From Apostichopus japonicus (taxonomy: Eukaryota; Echinodermata; Holothuroidea; Aspidochirotida; Stichopodidae), in NCBI RefSeq assembly GCF_037975245.1, contig NC_092571.1, forward strand, positions 22,823,564-22,887,563: a stretch of DNA of 64,000 bases, read 5' to 3'. Under the pieces are notes generated by a model that had not been told where the DNA came from, did not search any database, and saw only the letters and a program-made list of their open reading frames with translations. Made by a program: the position numbers and the translations under genes. Positions 49,801 through 61,115 of this stretch are shown here, in pieces. The first letter of the stretch is position 1; every line of letters starts with the position of its first letter.

Positions 49801-52461
49801 CTAGTATGAGCATGCAATGCCACCATCATTATTAAAATTATATGCCTTCTCAGGAAGTTGCATATATGTATTATACCTGCTAGATCCTCACAAATACACT
49901 ATCCTACCCACCAATCCCACGGCCACCCATCCCATGGTCTTGGATATATATATCACCAGTGCATGCATGCTCTTAGAGTGGTAAGCAAGTACAGTATATA
50001 TATGGTGTGTACATGTAGGGAAGATCTGTAGTGGCTACAGTTGTTATCAAATATTCAGTTACACAGGACAACACAGGATTACAATGCTCTGTACAGATCT
50101 ATTATTCAGCTGAAAGCTTTTGGTATTTAGTGACAGTCTAACTGTACAACTGTTTTGATTTCTTAAGGGCTTGAAAGAAAAATGTATTGTTTAATCCGCA
50201 GTGGCTTGTTCAAACACACACACACCGGCATAACCTCAATCAATGATGTATATAAAGCCTGTATGCATTCTCTAAAGTTTGAGTCTTCTTGTTAGATGGG
50301 AGGGTATACATAGTACTGTATGATATAGAACTAATCAGCATGTCGATTCTGTCGATTGAAGTTGGAGGTAGAGGTGATGATTTGGAAGGAATGTGTTAGT
50401 GATTAATTAAGGTTGAGGGAAATGGAGGGACATTGGTTAAGGAGCTAGTCAGGGAAATTGCTTATAAGGGTGGGCATTTGGATGTGAGGTTAATTGGTAA
50501 CTTGATTCAATTAATTGTTTAATTTGATTAATTTCATACTGGAAGGTTTGCCAGAAATTTTCTAAATAAAGCATTTAATATCAAAAGCTGAATTTTCTGA
50601 GAAATTTTAGAATGCAATGGTGGTTATCTAATACGATTAAAGAGACTTTACACCCTAACCTCAAAAGTTGCTAAGTAGATCTGCTTTAAATTGTTATATT
50701 ACTTTCAACTTTTCACAACATTTTTCTTTTTTCTGTACAAATAATGGGTTTCATGGAGTTTGCAACTTTGAGAAAAAGTTAGTTTTCCTAGAGTTCAAAG
50801 TAGATCTATGGGAAAACTGACCATAAAATAAACTCACCCCAAATAGCAAGATTAAACCATTGACCTCAGCAATGTTTCAAAAGTGTTCCATCATAGTTAT
50901 ATATCCTGACCCTGTATGTGTTAAATTATTCACCATTATACCTCTTTAAGCATTTGAATAGTTCTCTCCCCCCCTCTATCTCCCTTTCTCTATTTTTCCT
51001 CTCACTTTCACTTGATGAATGAATGTCACATTTTAGCCGAAGGTCTCTGATTGATAAAGGTGAAAACATTGCTGCCATTGTTATACCGCAGTAATAGCGT
51101 TATCGCAACTCTTGTTTTGACTATCGTGTCCCTTTAATGGTTTTCTCTCGCCTGATTTAGGATATGGAGTGAGTTCTGTTTGATTGGATGGCATACCACT
51201 ATCTATCTATCTTAAGGAATGGAACCTTTAAGTGAGAGCTGCCATAGAGTTTCTTCTTGTGTGGTAGATGAACCGTAAAACCGACATAAATTTTTTTGGG
51301 CCTGTGTATGTAGCTGGAGGTTGCTTTATATACAAGATTACGGAATTCCAACTTGATGGCTAAAATATATGGAAGCTGATCGAGATAAACTTTCTTCAGC
51401 AGAAGGGTGACATATTGTAATGGCAGAGATATATTTGATTGTGGTTTGAAGAGGATAATTATTAAATAAGAATGGTCTAACCTGTACAGGCTAGAAAATA
51501 TGGTCAAAAGTCGTTAAGCCCAGACTGATAATTTCTCGTGTTTCTTACTTCCTTTAGAATACCCTATATTTGACTACAGGTAAATTAAGGTGAAAAATTG
51601 CAAACTAACACGATCATGAAAGCTGTTTTAAAGCTAAATACATTTTATGGTAATATTCTTCATTTAAATGTTTTCTTAAAACAATTGAAATAATCATGCT
51701 ACTCATATAATCAATCATTCACCCACCTTTCTCTTCTGTTTACGTAATTCCTGATGATGTCATATATACTTTCATTTTGGGTATGTTAGCGACTTCGATC
51801 TATTGATTATTCTGGCGCCTCTCCAGATCTTACGAATTCTAATTTTGGTCAACGATTTCCTATCTGGTTAGATCTATCAGTTAGCTATCAAAACTTCCAT
51901 TTTGGATTCCAGTATCTTCCAGAGGAAAGAGTTGACCCAGTAAACCATCCCCTATCTAGGCGTCGTCGTCCGTGCTTCCCGAGATTAATACAGGATCCAA
52001 GTTGTTTTAATTTGCGGTTGCTCTATAGGTCGGTACACTTTGCAAGTTATCACTGTAACTCAATGTGGATAGGTATACAATATGCAGTCTGTACCACAGA
52101 GCCACTCTAATCCTACACTGGGGTCATCAGACTTTTACATGTTTCAACTCTGAAGAAGACAACTAAAACATTGTTCCTCTCGGGGTGATCATCTAAAATT
52201 TCTACTTTTGGGTGATGAACTACCCACATTTTATGACTGCGATTAACCTGTCCATAAAATGCATCTAGATCTTGCTCCTGCTGCCAATAGATCTAAACAG
52301 AGGACATTCTTGCCTGAAAGACTCATCCATTTACATTCCACAGCGGAAAGTGAAGCCTACACTGTATATCTACTGGCCAGATTGTTATTTATACTAAATC
52401 CTTCTCAATTAGTTCTGTCCTATATGCCATAGATTACTTTTCCTTATCATGGACCAGTCCA
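46845..52461. other. Intronic stretch, no exon seen
   Basis: AT-rich. Open frames near 47591-47941 and 48175-48528 have no recognisable product and no splice context. A segment at 50636-50950 starts ATTAAAGAGAC and ends CCTCTTTAAG, possibly degraded inverted termini, but I could not confirm an element. Confidence 0.5.
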
Positions 52462-52469
52462 GCCCAGAG

Positions 52470-52857
52470 AAGTGGCGGAGCTAGGGGTATTCAAGCGGGG
52501 CGAGAATGGTCTGTAGGGGCGCTTTCGACACTATCTAAGCGGAGCGCCAGCACAGGTTGGCGCGGAGGGTACAGAAATTTTTTGAGTAAAGATACTCCCT
52601 AGATCGCCGGAAATGACTCTTTCCGGGCCTTGCTAATTTGTAGATAAATGAAGAATAAATAGCTGTTAGAGCATTTTGTCAGAAAATTACACCAACAAAA
52701 TATGACAAATGTCAATAGGTAGATGAGAGCGCAATAGAAAAGTCAATAATCGCGAATAAGTAAAAAGTGGTAAAAAGCTGAAAAGGGCGCCAGCAGTCCA
52801 TTTGAGTCCGTCAGGGAGGGCGTTCGCCCCCCTGACTGTATGGACGCTCCGCCACTG
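52470..52857. mobile_element. Short hAT-type MITE (388 bp), related to 15637-15992
   Basis: The left end is AAGTGGCGGAGCTAGG; the right end, read inward, is CAGTGGCGGAGCGTCC. Flanks GCCCAGAG (52462-52469) and GTCCAGAG (52858-52865) are an 8-bp duplication with one change. It has no coding capacity. A 20-bp stem-loop GCGCCAGCACAGGTTGGCGC (52544-52563) and the following ~80 bp match the corresponding block of the 15.6-kb element. Confidence 0.8.
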
Positions 52858-52865
52858 GTCCAGAG

Positions 52866-54169
52866 CTGCCTCCCCCTGCTCCTCCCCCCCTCCCCGTCTT
52901 TCTAACTCCTTGTATGGATGGACAGAGTACAGTGTTATCAAAGCAGTGAGGGTAAAGGGTGCATGTCACAATGATAAGAACCTAACCCTTCTTTCTCATA
53001 ATATCAGAGTTAACGCTCTGGTGGGGTATATACCTTCCATCATTGTGATATGGGAGTGTTTGCCTTTGATTTATTTCCAAGAATGCATAAAGACAGCTAG
53101 TGCACATTGAACAAGATGGAGGAGTATTTAAATATTCTGGAGGGCATAATCTGAAAGTATGCATGGACTTAGAAAATTAATTTTGTTTATCTTCTTGAGC
53201 AAAAGATAATCAAAATGGTAAAAAAGAAGTGTATTTCTTCAATTGATTATCCGCAAGGGTGTAATATTGTACTCTCTGTGGGTGAAAGGTTTTTTATACA
53301 TGTCAATTCTCCCCCCCCCACCCCCTCCTTCACAAGCCCTTTCTGTCTTTCCTCTCCTCTCAGCTCATCTCATCTCCTGTCCCAAACTCCTTCATCTCTC
53401 CCTCATATGCTAATCTAATCTTCCACCATGCTCCTTACCCCTCCTGTTAATGCCATTCCCTTACCCTCTCTATTAGCCTCTTTCTTTTCCAAAACAAAGA
53501 TATTCCTATTTAGCTGTCCAAAACAAGAATGCATTTACTCATTCAGATCTGTGTTTCAGACTTCACAGAAACATGTACATAAGCTCCTTCTATAAGCCAA
53601 TTCTCTCCTCCTTGGAGAACTGGTCTTGCTATCCAATGTGGTTTTTTAATCCAGTTAAAAAAAAAAACCTTTACAATGATCTCAACTGTCAGCAAGGATT
53701 AAGTTAAAGCGAAAGAGGGTAAAGGTTAAAGCATTTCAAGTTATCAACCAAATGGCTGTTATGTCAAGAAATATTCACAACTTTTTAACACCTTGGCTTT
53801 CCTTGGGCTTATGTCTCAAGATAAGTGAGGTAACTTTTGACAGCATATTATGTTTGCCATTTGGTAAGAGTTTTGAAAAGAGGTTACAGTTGTTCAGGAA
53901 GTCAGTCAATATAGTGTATATTTAGATAGAGATAGGTGGCTGTTGCTGCCCAAAAAATTGACAGTGTTTGAATATAAACGGGTAGACTTGTAGCTTGGAG
54001 AAAGGTACCTAACACTATGTATGTTGAAAACAGAAATAACATGCAGTTTAGTCATGTTTTGAAGTAGTTTTTCGAAGAGATGAAACAAATATCACCATCA
54101 AGAAAATGTTATTTGCAAAAATTTGAGGCAGCAAATAATGTAGATTGTAATGATGTGTGAAGATATTGA
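52866..54169. other. Intronic stretch, no exon seen
   Basis: A C/T-rich stretch (53300-53470) is the only structure noted; the rest is AT-rich. Confidence 0.6.
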
Positions 54170-54700
54170 AGGTGAGTTGGAGTGAGGGGCAGAGGTGAAT
54201 GTAAGGGGTGGAGGGGCATGTAAGGGATGGAGGGGCATGTAAGGAGCAGAGGGGAATGTAAGGGATTGATTAGAATGAAGGGGGCGGAGGAGAATGTAAG
54301 GGGTGGAGAAGGTAAAGGGCGGAGGAGAATGTGAGGTATAGAGGAGAAATGAAAGGGGCAGAGGAGAGCAGAGGAGAATGAAATGAAGGGGGTGGAGGAG
54401 AATGAAGGAGGCGGAGGAGAATGTAAGTGGGTGGAGGAGAATGAAGGGGGTGGAGGAGAATGTAAGGGGGTGGAGGAGAATGAAGGGGGTGGAGGAGAAA
54501 TGAAAGTGGCGGAGGAGAACGTAAGGGACCGAGGAGAATGTGAGGAATGGAGGAGAAATGAAAGGGGTAGAGGAGAATAAAGGGGGTGGAGGAGAAGGTA
54601 AGGGACGGAGGAGAATGTAAGAGCAGAGGTGAATGTAAGGGCAGAGAATGTGAGGGACGGAGTAGAATTTGAGGAGAATGTAGGAGAGAGATATGAGATG
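54170..54700 (+). repeat. Polypurine minisatellite (GGAGGAGAATG family)
   Basis: About 500 bp, nearly all A and G on the + strand with scattered T. It is built from 18-21 bp units such as GGTGGAGGAGAATGAAGG and GGAGGAGAATGTAAGG. The ~220-codon Ser/Pro/Phe-rich frames on the - strand are translations of this repeat, not proteins. G-runs and mirror symmetry make triplex or G-quadruplex structure plausible. Confidence 0.9.
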
Positions 54701-54704
54701 AAAT

Positions 54705-54990
54705 CTAATTTTTCCATCCCATCCCCTTCCCTTTCCCTTTCTTCCTCTTTCCCTGCCCCTCCCCATCGGCCCATCTACTATCCCTTTCCTGATTCTTGCT
54801 CCTCACTTCCCTTCCTCCTGTTTCTCCCTTACCCTTTACTCTCACATACCTGTTCCCTAATTGTCCCTTTCTGTTCTCTTTCCATCTCTTCCCCTTCCAA
54901 TTCACCTCTATCTCTAACCTACCAGATTCTCCCTTTACCTTTACCCCTTCACTTTCATTCCTGTCTCCTCTACTTTTCACACATTCATTT
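54705..54990 (+). repeat. Pyrimidine-rich tract
   Basis: Directly after the polypurine block the strand bias flips: C/T-rich words (CCCTTCCCTTTCCCTTTC, CTTCCTCCTGTTTCTCCC) dominate for nearly 300 bp. Confidence 0.8.
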
Positions 54991-55023
54991 CCATTTTGTC
55001 TGAAGCCACAGAATGGTAAATTC

Positions 55024-56133
55024 TAGTGTTTACACGGGTCCAAAAATCGGGAACCGGGTACCCGAGAGCCGTTACCCATCGGGTATCCGGGTACCCGAAA
55101 AAAATTGTTTACACTCGTGTATCACGATTTTCAAGAAATTACATATTGGATGCTATAATAAATGAATTATATTCTCTACTGACAATGTTTTCATGTTCAA
55201 ATACGTACAAAGATAAGGTATAAAACCTTCCTCAATAATTCTATTTGCTTTTGTTTCTTTCATTAACTTGTTAATAACTTCATATAATTAACATCACTAC
55301 TATAACATCGCACTGCCGCCGCTGCTAATGCTTGCTCACCACCTCTATCAGACCATACAAATACTCAATTTAGCTCTTAAACAGTTGTTACTACTACTAT
55401 CTATTATGCAGTCCCAGGGTTCGCATTAGCCGCGAGATCGCGCGATTCGCGCAATTTGATCGCATTTGGAATAAACGATTAGTAAAAAGCCACTTGCGAT
55501 GATTATTTTTTAGTTAATCCGTCTATAATCCATAAACATCTCGTAAAATTCCTTGTCAGCCTTTCCTTTTATGAAATAAACGAACGAATAAATAATGATT
55601 TCTTCCACATGGTAGCCTAACAACACACTAAGTCATTGAGAAATATAGCTAGGCCTAACCATCTGTTTATTCGATGAAATTGTGACGCAGTTATAAGATT
55701 TCCATGGAATAACTTTCATTATTACTGTTACGTTCGACCACATGTTTGCCTAACACCACACTAAGTCAATGGGGAAATCAAGCCTTTACCGCTGAAATTG
55801 TGACGCAGTTATAAGATATCCATGGAATACCTTCGTTATGGCTGTTATCTTCGACCACATAGTGACCTAACAACACACTAAGTCAATGGGGTAATCTAGC
55901 ATAGCCATCTGTTTATTAGCTGAAATTGTGACGCAGTTATAAGATATCCATTGAATACTTTCGTTATTCGACCACATGGTAGCCTAACACCACACTAAGT
56001 CAATGGGAAATCTGCCTAATTATCGGTTTGCCAAAAAATCACACTTTGCGTAGGATTCGGGTAATAAATTAGGAACCGGGTAGTATCGCGTCGGGCGGGT
56101 ACCCGGGTACCCAGATAACCCGTGCAAACACTA
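55024..56133 (+). mobile_element. Non-autonomous hAT element, copy B (1110 bp)
   Basis: Same termini as copy A (TAGTGTTTACACGGGT left, TAGTGTTTGCACGGGT read inward from the right) and a perfect 8-bp target duplication GTAAATTC at 55016-55023 and 56134-56141. The interior is colinear with copy A apart from scattered substitutions and indels. The CACACTAAGTCAATG-type module recurs near 55624, 55756, 55874 and 55990. The CpG-rich GCCGCGAGATCGCGCGATTC segment is shared. There is no transposase frame. The distinct target duplications show two independent insertions. Confidence 0.92.
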
Positions 56134-56141
56134 GTAAATTC

Positions 56142-59100
56142 CCACAACAAATGGATTTAACCTGCCTAAAATGGCAGGCTTTGTTTATATCATTGTCAGT
56201 CTGTGTCCAATATAAGTTGGTGTTATAAATTGTCTGTTAGATATAGGTCGCTTTTGCAATTTTCATATAGGTCTTTGGAATTGTCTACTTCAAATGGCGG
56301 TAAAGGATGAAACCTTGAATAACCTTTTTTAGCCAGAAGTGGTTTTACCAGACTTCATTATTCTCCCACTGTATATTGTGTCCTTCCTATATATTCTCAA
56401 ATGTTTTGATAATTTCCTTCTCCAAACACCCTCTCTCGCAGTTTTGGGCTTATATTAATTGGAAACTGATTTTGACCTAGCAATAGACTTTGATTTGATT
56501 GTTCCTAGCAATAGACTTTGATTTGATTGTTCATGACCCCATTTGGACATCGTATTTCATTTACGGCAGGAGTTAATATACACATCAGAAAGGTTCACAA
56601 CTTCACATCCAGTGGCTCTTTGTCTGTACAGGGATAGAATTGGGCGACTTTTTACTTTCAAGAAAGTAATAATGAATATTATTCTTGTAGCTTTATATTC
56701 TTCTAGCTCTAGCTATGGTCAAAGTAATGTACAAGGCTGCTAAACGTTCTGCCCCTAAAGTAAAAAAAAAACAGAAATTTCATGGATATGATGAAATCCA
56801 TGGAGTATCACTCACAGTGCTAAGACTGAAATCAATCTAGACAAAATTATATTTGTTCACCAAATGCAATATTACTTAGAAACAAATTAATTAATTAATA
56901 ACAATAAAATTAATAATTACTAAATTAATTATTGCTTTTGTGCATTTTGTGCATGCATTGCTCAATTTTACACAAGTTCAGGAAAACCTGCTAAAATTGC
57001 AAATGAATGAGAAGCCGCCTATAAATAATTGCCAATGTGTGAACCATCTGTATGTTGATGGGGAAAGGCCATGGTTTCTTGACAATTGGAAACTACTGCA
57101 TATACAGTTATTTTAACTCTTGGTTTGTGGTTTTAACATTGATGTGGTTTAGGAAGTTAAATATTTACCCAACGTAATGTTTGCAGCATGGGACGTAGAG
57201 TATGTTTCAAGCAGGCAGAGGCTCTCAAATATTGTTTCCACACACACACACACAATAGAGGTAAAGAGAATGAGGTAAAAAGGTTAATATCAAATTACTA
57301 CTAAATTGTCACGATTTGAAGAATCACATAAGAATCACAATGGAAAAGCATTCAGATTCATATATGTGCACATATTGTAGGGTGTGTGAAGATTCTTGCA
57401 GTGTTGTTGGTCTGGGAAAGGGGTTAAAACTTTTTATGTGAATCTGATTGAAGGTCCTATGTTTTCCTAACTCGCTGTCTTATTCTCATTAACTGCAGAA
57501 GAATTTGCTGAAGATACACACTAGATCCTTTTTCCATCTATCTTGTTGTACAAAACCTGTCGGCCATTGCCCCGATTGAACTCATACATTCTGACCTAGT
57601 TCTCGATAGTTGTATACATTGACCCATATTCCTATTGCACCCCCACCCCCTCCTCCCCAAACACACATTGAAAGACTGACGAACACACTTAGCAACTGTT
57701 TCCTATTGACAGACTTAATTATTTCCCCATGAATGTTTACACAAATGTTAAATAGTCCTGAAACTACACACAATACCGACTACATGTTGAGTTTCCCTAC
57801 TGAACCCACAGCAGATTTTAAACTGCATGGCAAACTCATGATCTAACTTAGTCTTAGGCACACCCACTCTCCTATGATTCACAATGTTTGTACGCTATGA
57901 CATATGTGAGCTCAGTCGGGACGTGTTCAGTCGATCCCGCAGATGTGCGCGCCTCTCAACACTACACAATCAGAATCTTGTTTCGTTTTCCCTATCTGCA
58001 TCAAGTGTGAAATTGAGACTTACTCTAGCATATTTGGGAATGCACGGGAGCCTGCAAATCTTAGTCCCCAACATAGATCAAAAAGACTGCGGTGAGAGTG
58101 TATATCGAAAACTTATAACCCATGAAGGCAGAGAGATGATATACCAGGCCAATCGATAAACCCTCCCCCTCCCCCCCCCCCCATGCTGCAGTTTTCTTTT
58201 GATATTTTCCCTGCATTATGCCATCGGTAAGCTTTATATATATATATAAGGGGAATGATAGTATCGTGCGTCGTCGCAGCTTTAAGCAGTTTATACCCTG
58301 ATCGTCTGGAAACTAGATCCTTCAACAAACACACGGATGATGATTAAGAAGATGAATCTCATCTTCATTTGAGAGAGATTATTAAATTAAATTTATGCGG
58401 GAACTGGGGAGACGATGGGGAGAGATGTGTCATTACTGCTATAATGTCTGTTTGATTGTGGGATTAAAGGATGCCTGTTTCAGTCCCAACAAAGTAATAT
58501 ACAGTTGGATCTAACAGACCATGATTCATTAAAGACAATTTCATTTTATAGGGCAAGTTACCTTTCCAGTACTCCATTTTGTTTTCGATAGTTGTTCTCT
58601 CCATCAACATTGCTTTTACTTTAAAGGAGTATACCAGACATCTGAACAGACTGGGGGTCTCTAGTTTAATCGTAAATTATCTTACATAAAAAATGGATAC
58701 TGTAGCAAAATTGTATTCATAATGTTCTCTATTTTTGGAGTTACGATGTGTATTAAAGCTTGTAAACCTTGCCTAATACAGTAGGTGGTCTCTTGCTAGT
58801 TTCAGCTGGATTAGGGTATAAATTTAAAATCACAAAGTGTGGTGGGTTGGATTAAAAACAATTTTTACAAAGTTTTTGACCAATCCATGTCATTTTTACA
58901 CATAATTTGATATCATCAAGTTTGCATTTGTAATTTATATTCATTTAGCTGTTCCTTGATGGATAGCAAGTTATGAACCCCAAAACTGTAGATAAAATTT
59001 CCGGACTTCTTGAAAAAAATCCTGGGGACCCACGGAAGTTGTCTTTGCAACCCACTCTCTGGGTTGCATCGCTTACAGTAGTTTTACAGGTTGTCACTTT

Positions 59101-60560
59101 TACAGTGAAGTATGGTCATTGGTAGTATTTGACCAAAATTCAATGCAAAATGCAGCTAGAAAGTTTGAAATGTTCACAGATGTCTTTATTTCAGCGGAGG
59201 AGGAAATGGGAAACAGATGAGCCCCTTTATGTCAGGGAAAATAAATGTATCGATGAGTTTAAAGTTAAGTCGTTGATACAAGTTTGTTGACAAGTTCATA
59301 AAATTCCCTTCAATAACTCTATCAGTCAGTATTTAGCCCACTCATACAGCTGTAGAAATCTTTTTTGAATTGGGTATATGAATGGCCAGTTTCAGGTTTT
59401 AGGGATTTATCTAAAGGCTTATCAAAAGGAGATCTCACAAATTTTAAAGGGGGATATTGGTAATATATACTGTATGTCAAGATTGTGCAACAGTCTTGAA
59501 AAACTGTATTGGTTATAAAGAGAATCCCAGAAAATGTTGCCATAAGGTTGCTGTTAACTTTTCCCCCACCGCTGGAAATTTGAAAAGTTCTGAATCCTTG
59601 ATTGTCTGTAGTGACAGTTCTTCAATCGTATCGATCGGTTCATTCCAATTTCGATTTTAATTTGTCCTAACTTTGATGAAATTTCGGTCCCAGCTCATCT
59701 CAAATTATGTTAAAATTAGACTTACCCTGTAATAAATTTAAGACCAACCTGTATTGAGATGCAATTGATTGATTTAATTAATAGAATCCTGTGGAGGAAT
59801 CTCGAGTATTCAGCTTTTCATAATGTTTTGAGGATGTCTGATTTTCTATCTATTCCCATCTTGCCCCAGTCTTCACCCGCCCACTCCATGATCATCACAT
59901 CCCCTACGGTTGGGATATTTTTGATAGCATTCTGCATCATTATAACATAGATGTCTTTAAACCTCATTTAATTTCATATCTTGAGCTACGGTACCTTACA
60001 AACATACTCTTTAAAATCGTAAATTAGACCTGATAAAAAAAGCACAATATGAGACCCAATGTATTTCACTTTTCTGTTTTTAATGGAATCCTATGCCTGT
60101 AAGCATTGATTGATTTACTCATGAAAGAATAGATTGGTGAGTGGGGGTGAAAAGGAATGCAATTGTCTGGTTATTTTAATTTAGCTCAAATGTCTGTGGG
60201 AGGATTGGAATTTTTCCAATTCTTTTTTGGTCAATATTACAAAAAATTACAAAGAAAAAGTTTTGGAAATAGAACAGAAAAGCTATCAACTTTTATCAAA
60301 TTTGAAAAAAAAAAAAAATTAATCAGTAGCAGGGAACTGGGAATATATTTAATTGTAAGGATCTCACTTGCACACTCAGCATTGAAACCTAGGGAAACCA
60401 GCTGGAATAAACTGTAACTAGAAAAATGGTCAAAAGTTGCTATGGAGCAAAGATGATTCATTTTCACTGTTTGATCCAGTAAAATATGATATTGTTGAGG
60501 ATCTGTAGTGGGTGTAGACCTGATGAGAGAGGGAATCATGGGAAGGGGAATGTTATAATG
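56142..60560. other. Intronic stretch, no firm exon
   Basis: Contains a CA repeat (57239-57252), a C12 tract (58171-58182) and a TA run (58236-58248). An acceptor-like site (GTCTTTATTTCAG, ending at 59194) precedes a 32-codon frame with no matching donor. A frame at 57884-58159 has a more GC-balanced composition but no domain I recognise. Confidence 0.5.
56476..56531 (+). repeat. 28-bp tandem duplication
   Basis: Two identical 28-bp copies beginning CCTAGCAATAGACTTTG lie head to tail at 56476-56503 and 56504-56531, a recent small duplication. Confidence 0.9.
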
Positions 60561-60571
60561 TAGCCCCATGG

Positions 60572-60703
60572 CTGAGGGTTAGCTTGGGGTCCCAGGAAAA
60601 TATAGAAGGGCCAGAAAAGTATGGGATATGTGAATAATACAAAAAAGGGGGCCCGGTGTCATAGTTGGCCCCAGGCCCCCCCACTTTGCTCATGACATGT
60701 CTG
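60572..60703. mobile_element. Decayed MITE remnant
   Basis: CTGAGGGTTAGCTTGGGG at the left and, read inward from the right, CAGACATGTCATGAGCAAAG resemble eroded CAGTGGCGTAGC-type hAT termini. The interior is G-rich then C-rich as in related elements. Flanks CCCCATGG and AGTGACCA do not match, so no duplication supports it. Confidence 0.3.
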
Positions 60704-60879
60704 AGTGACCAGAGCAGAGTATGTGATGGATGGATTGGAGAAAATTAGAGACAGGAAGAGAGTTAACGAGTATTCTCGCCAATGTTTGTCAGATGTTTCG
60801 TTGGTATTTGTGGCACTTAACAGCTAATTCTTTGATACCAGCCATGCCCTATCCATTATGCTGCACCCACACCTCTCCA

Positions 60880-61115
60880 CTGACTAACCTCTCTCTTCTC
60901 CCTTTATCCAATGCATCTCTCTGCATCTCCTCTCCATCTCCCTCTCTCCCTCTGTCCATCTTCCTCTTTCTCATCATATCTTTATTCTTACTTCTCGCCC
61001 TCCATTCAAACCCTCCCCTCTAACCCTTCCTTCTAACCTACCTTCTAAACCTCCCCCTCTACCCCTTTCCCCTCTAACCCTCCCTTCTAACCCTTCCCTC
61101 TAACCCTCCCTCAAT
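60880..61115 (+). repeat. Pyrimidine tract ending in CTAACCCTTC minisatellite
   Basis: A long C/T-rich run. From about 61015 it becomes ~12-bp units of the form CCCTCTAACCCTTCC, about eight copies. It contains CTAACCC but the unit is not the six-base telomere repeat. Confidence 0.8.

Noticed and set aside
50636-50950. Possible TTAA-flanked transposon (ATTAAAGAGAC to CCTCTTTAAG)
   Set aside because: The inverted similarity covers only about 8 bp and then fails. No confirmed target duplication.
54098-54774. Two overlapping ~220-codon frames on the minus strand, Ser/Pro/Phe-rich
   Set aside because: They are translations of the GGAGGAGAATG polypurine minisatellite. Low complexity and open in two frames at once, so not credible proteins.
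57884-58159. 91-codon + strand frame with more CpG words than its surroundings
   Set aside because: No family resemblance or splice signals. Left as an unexplained open frame.
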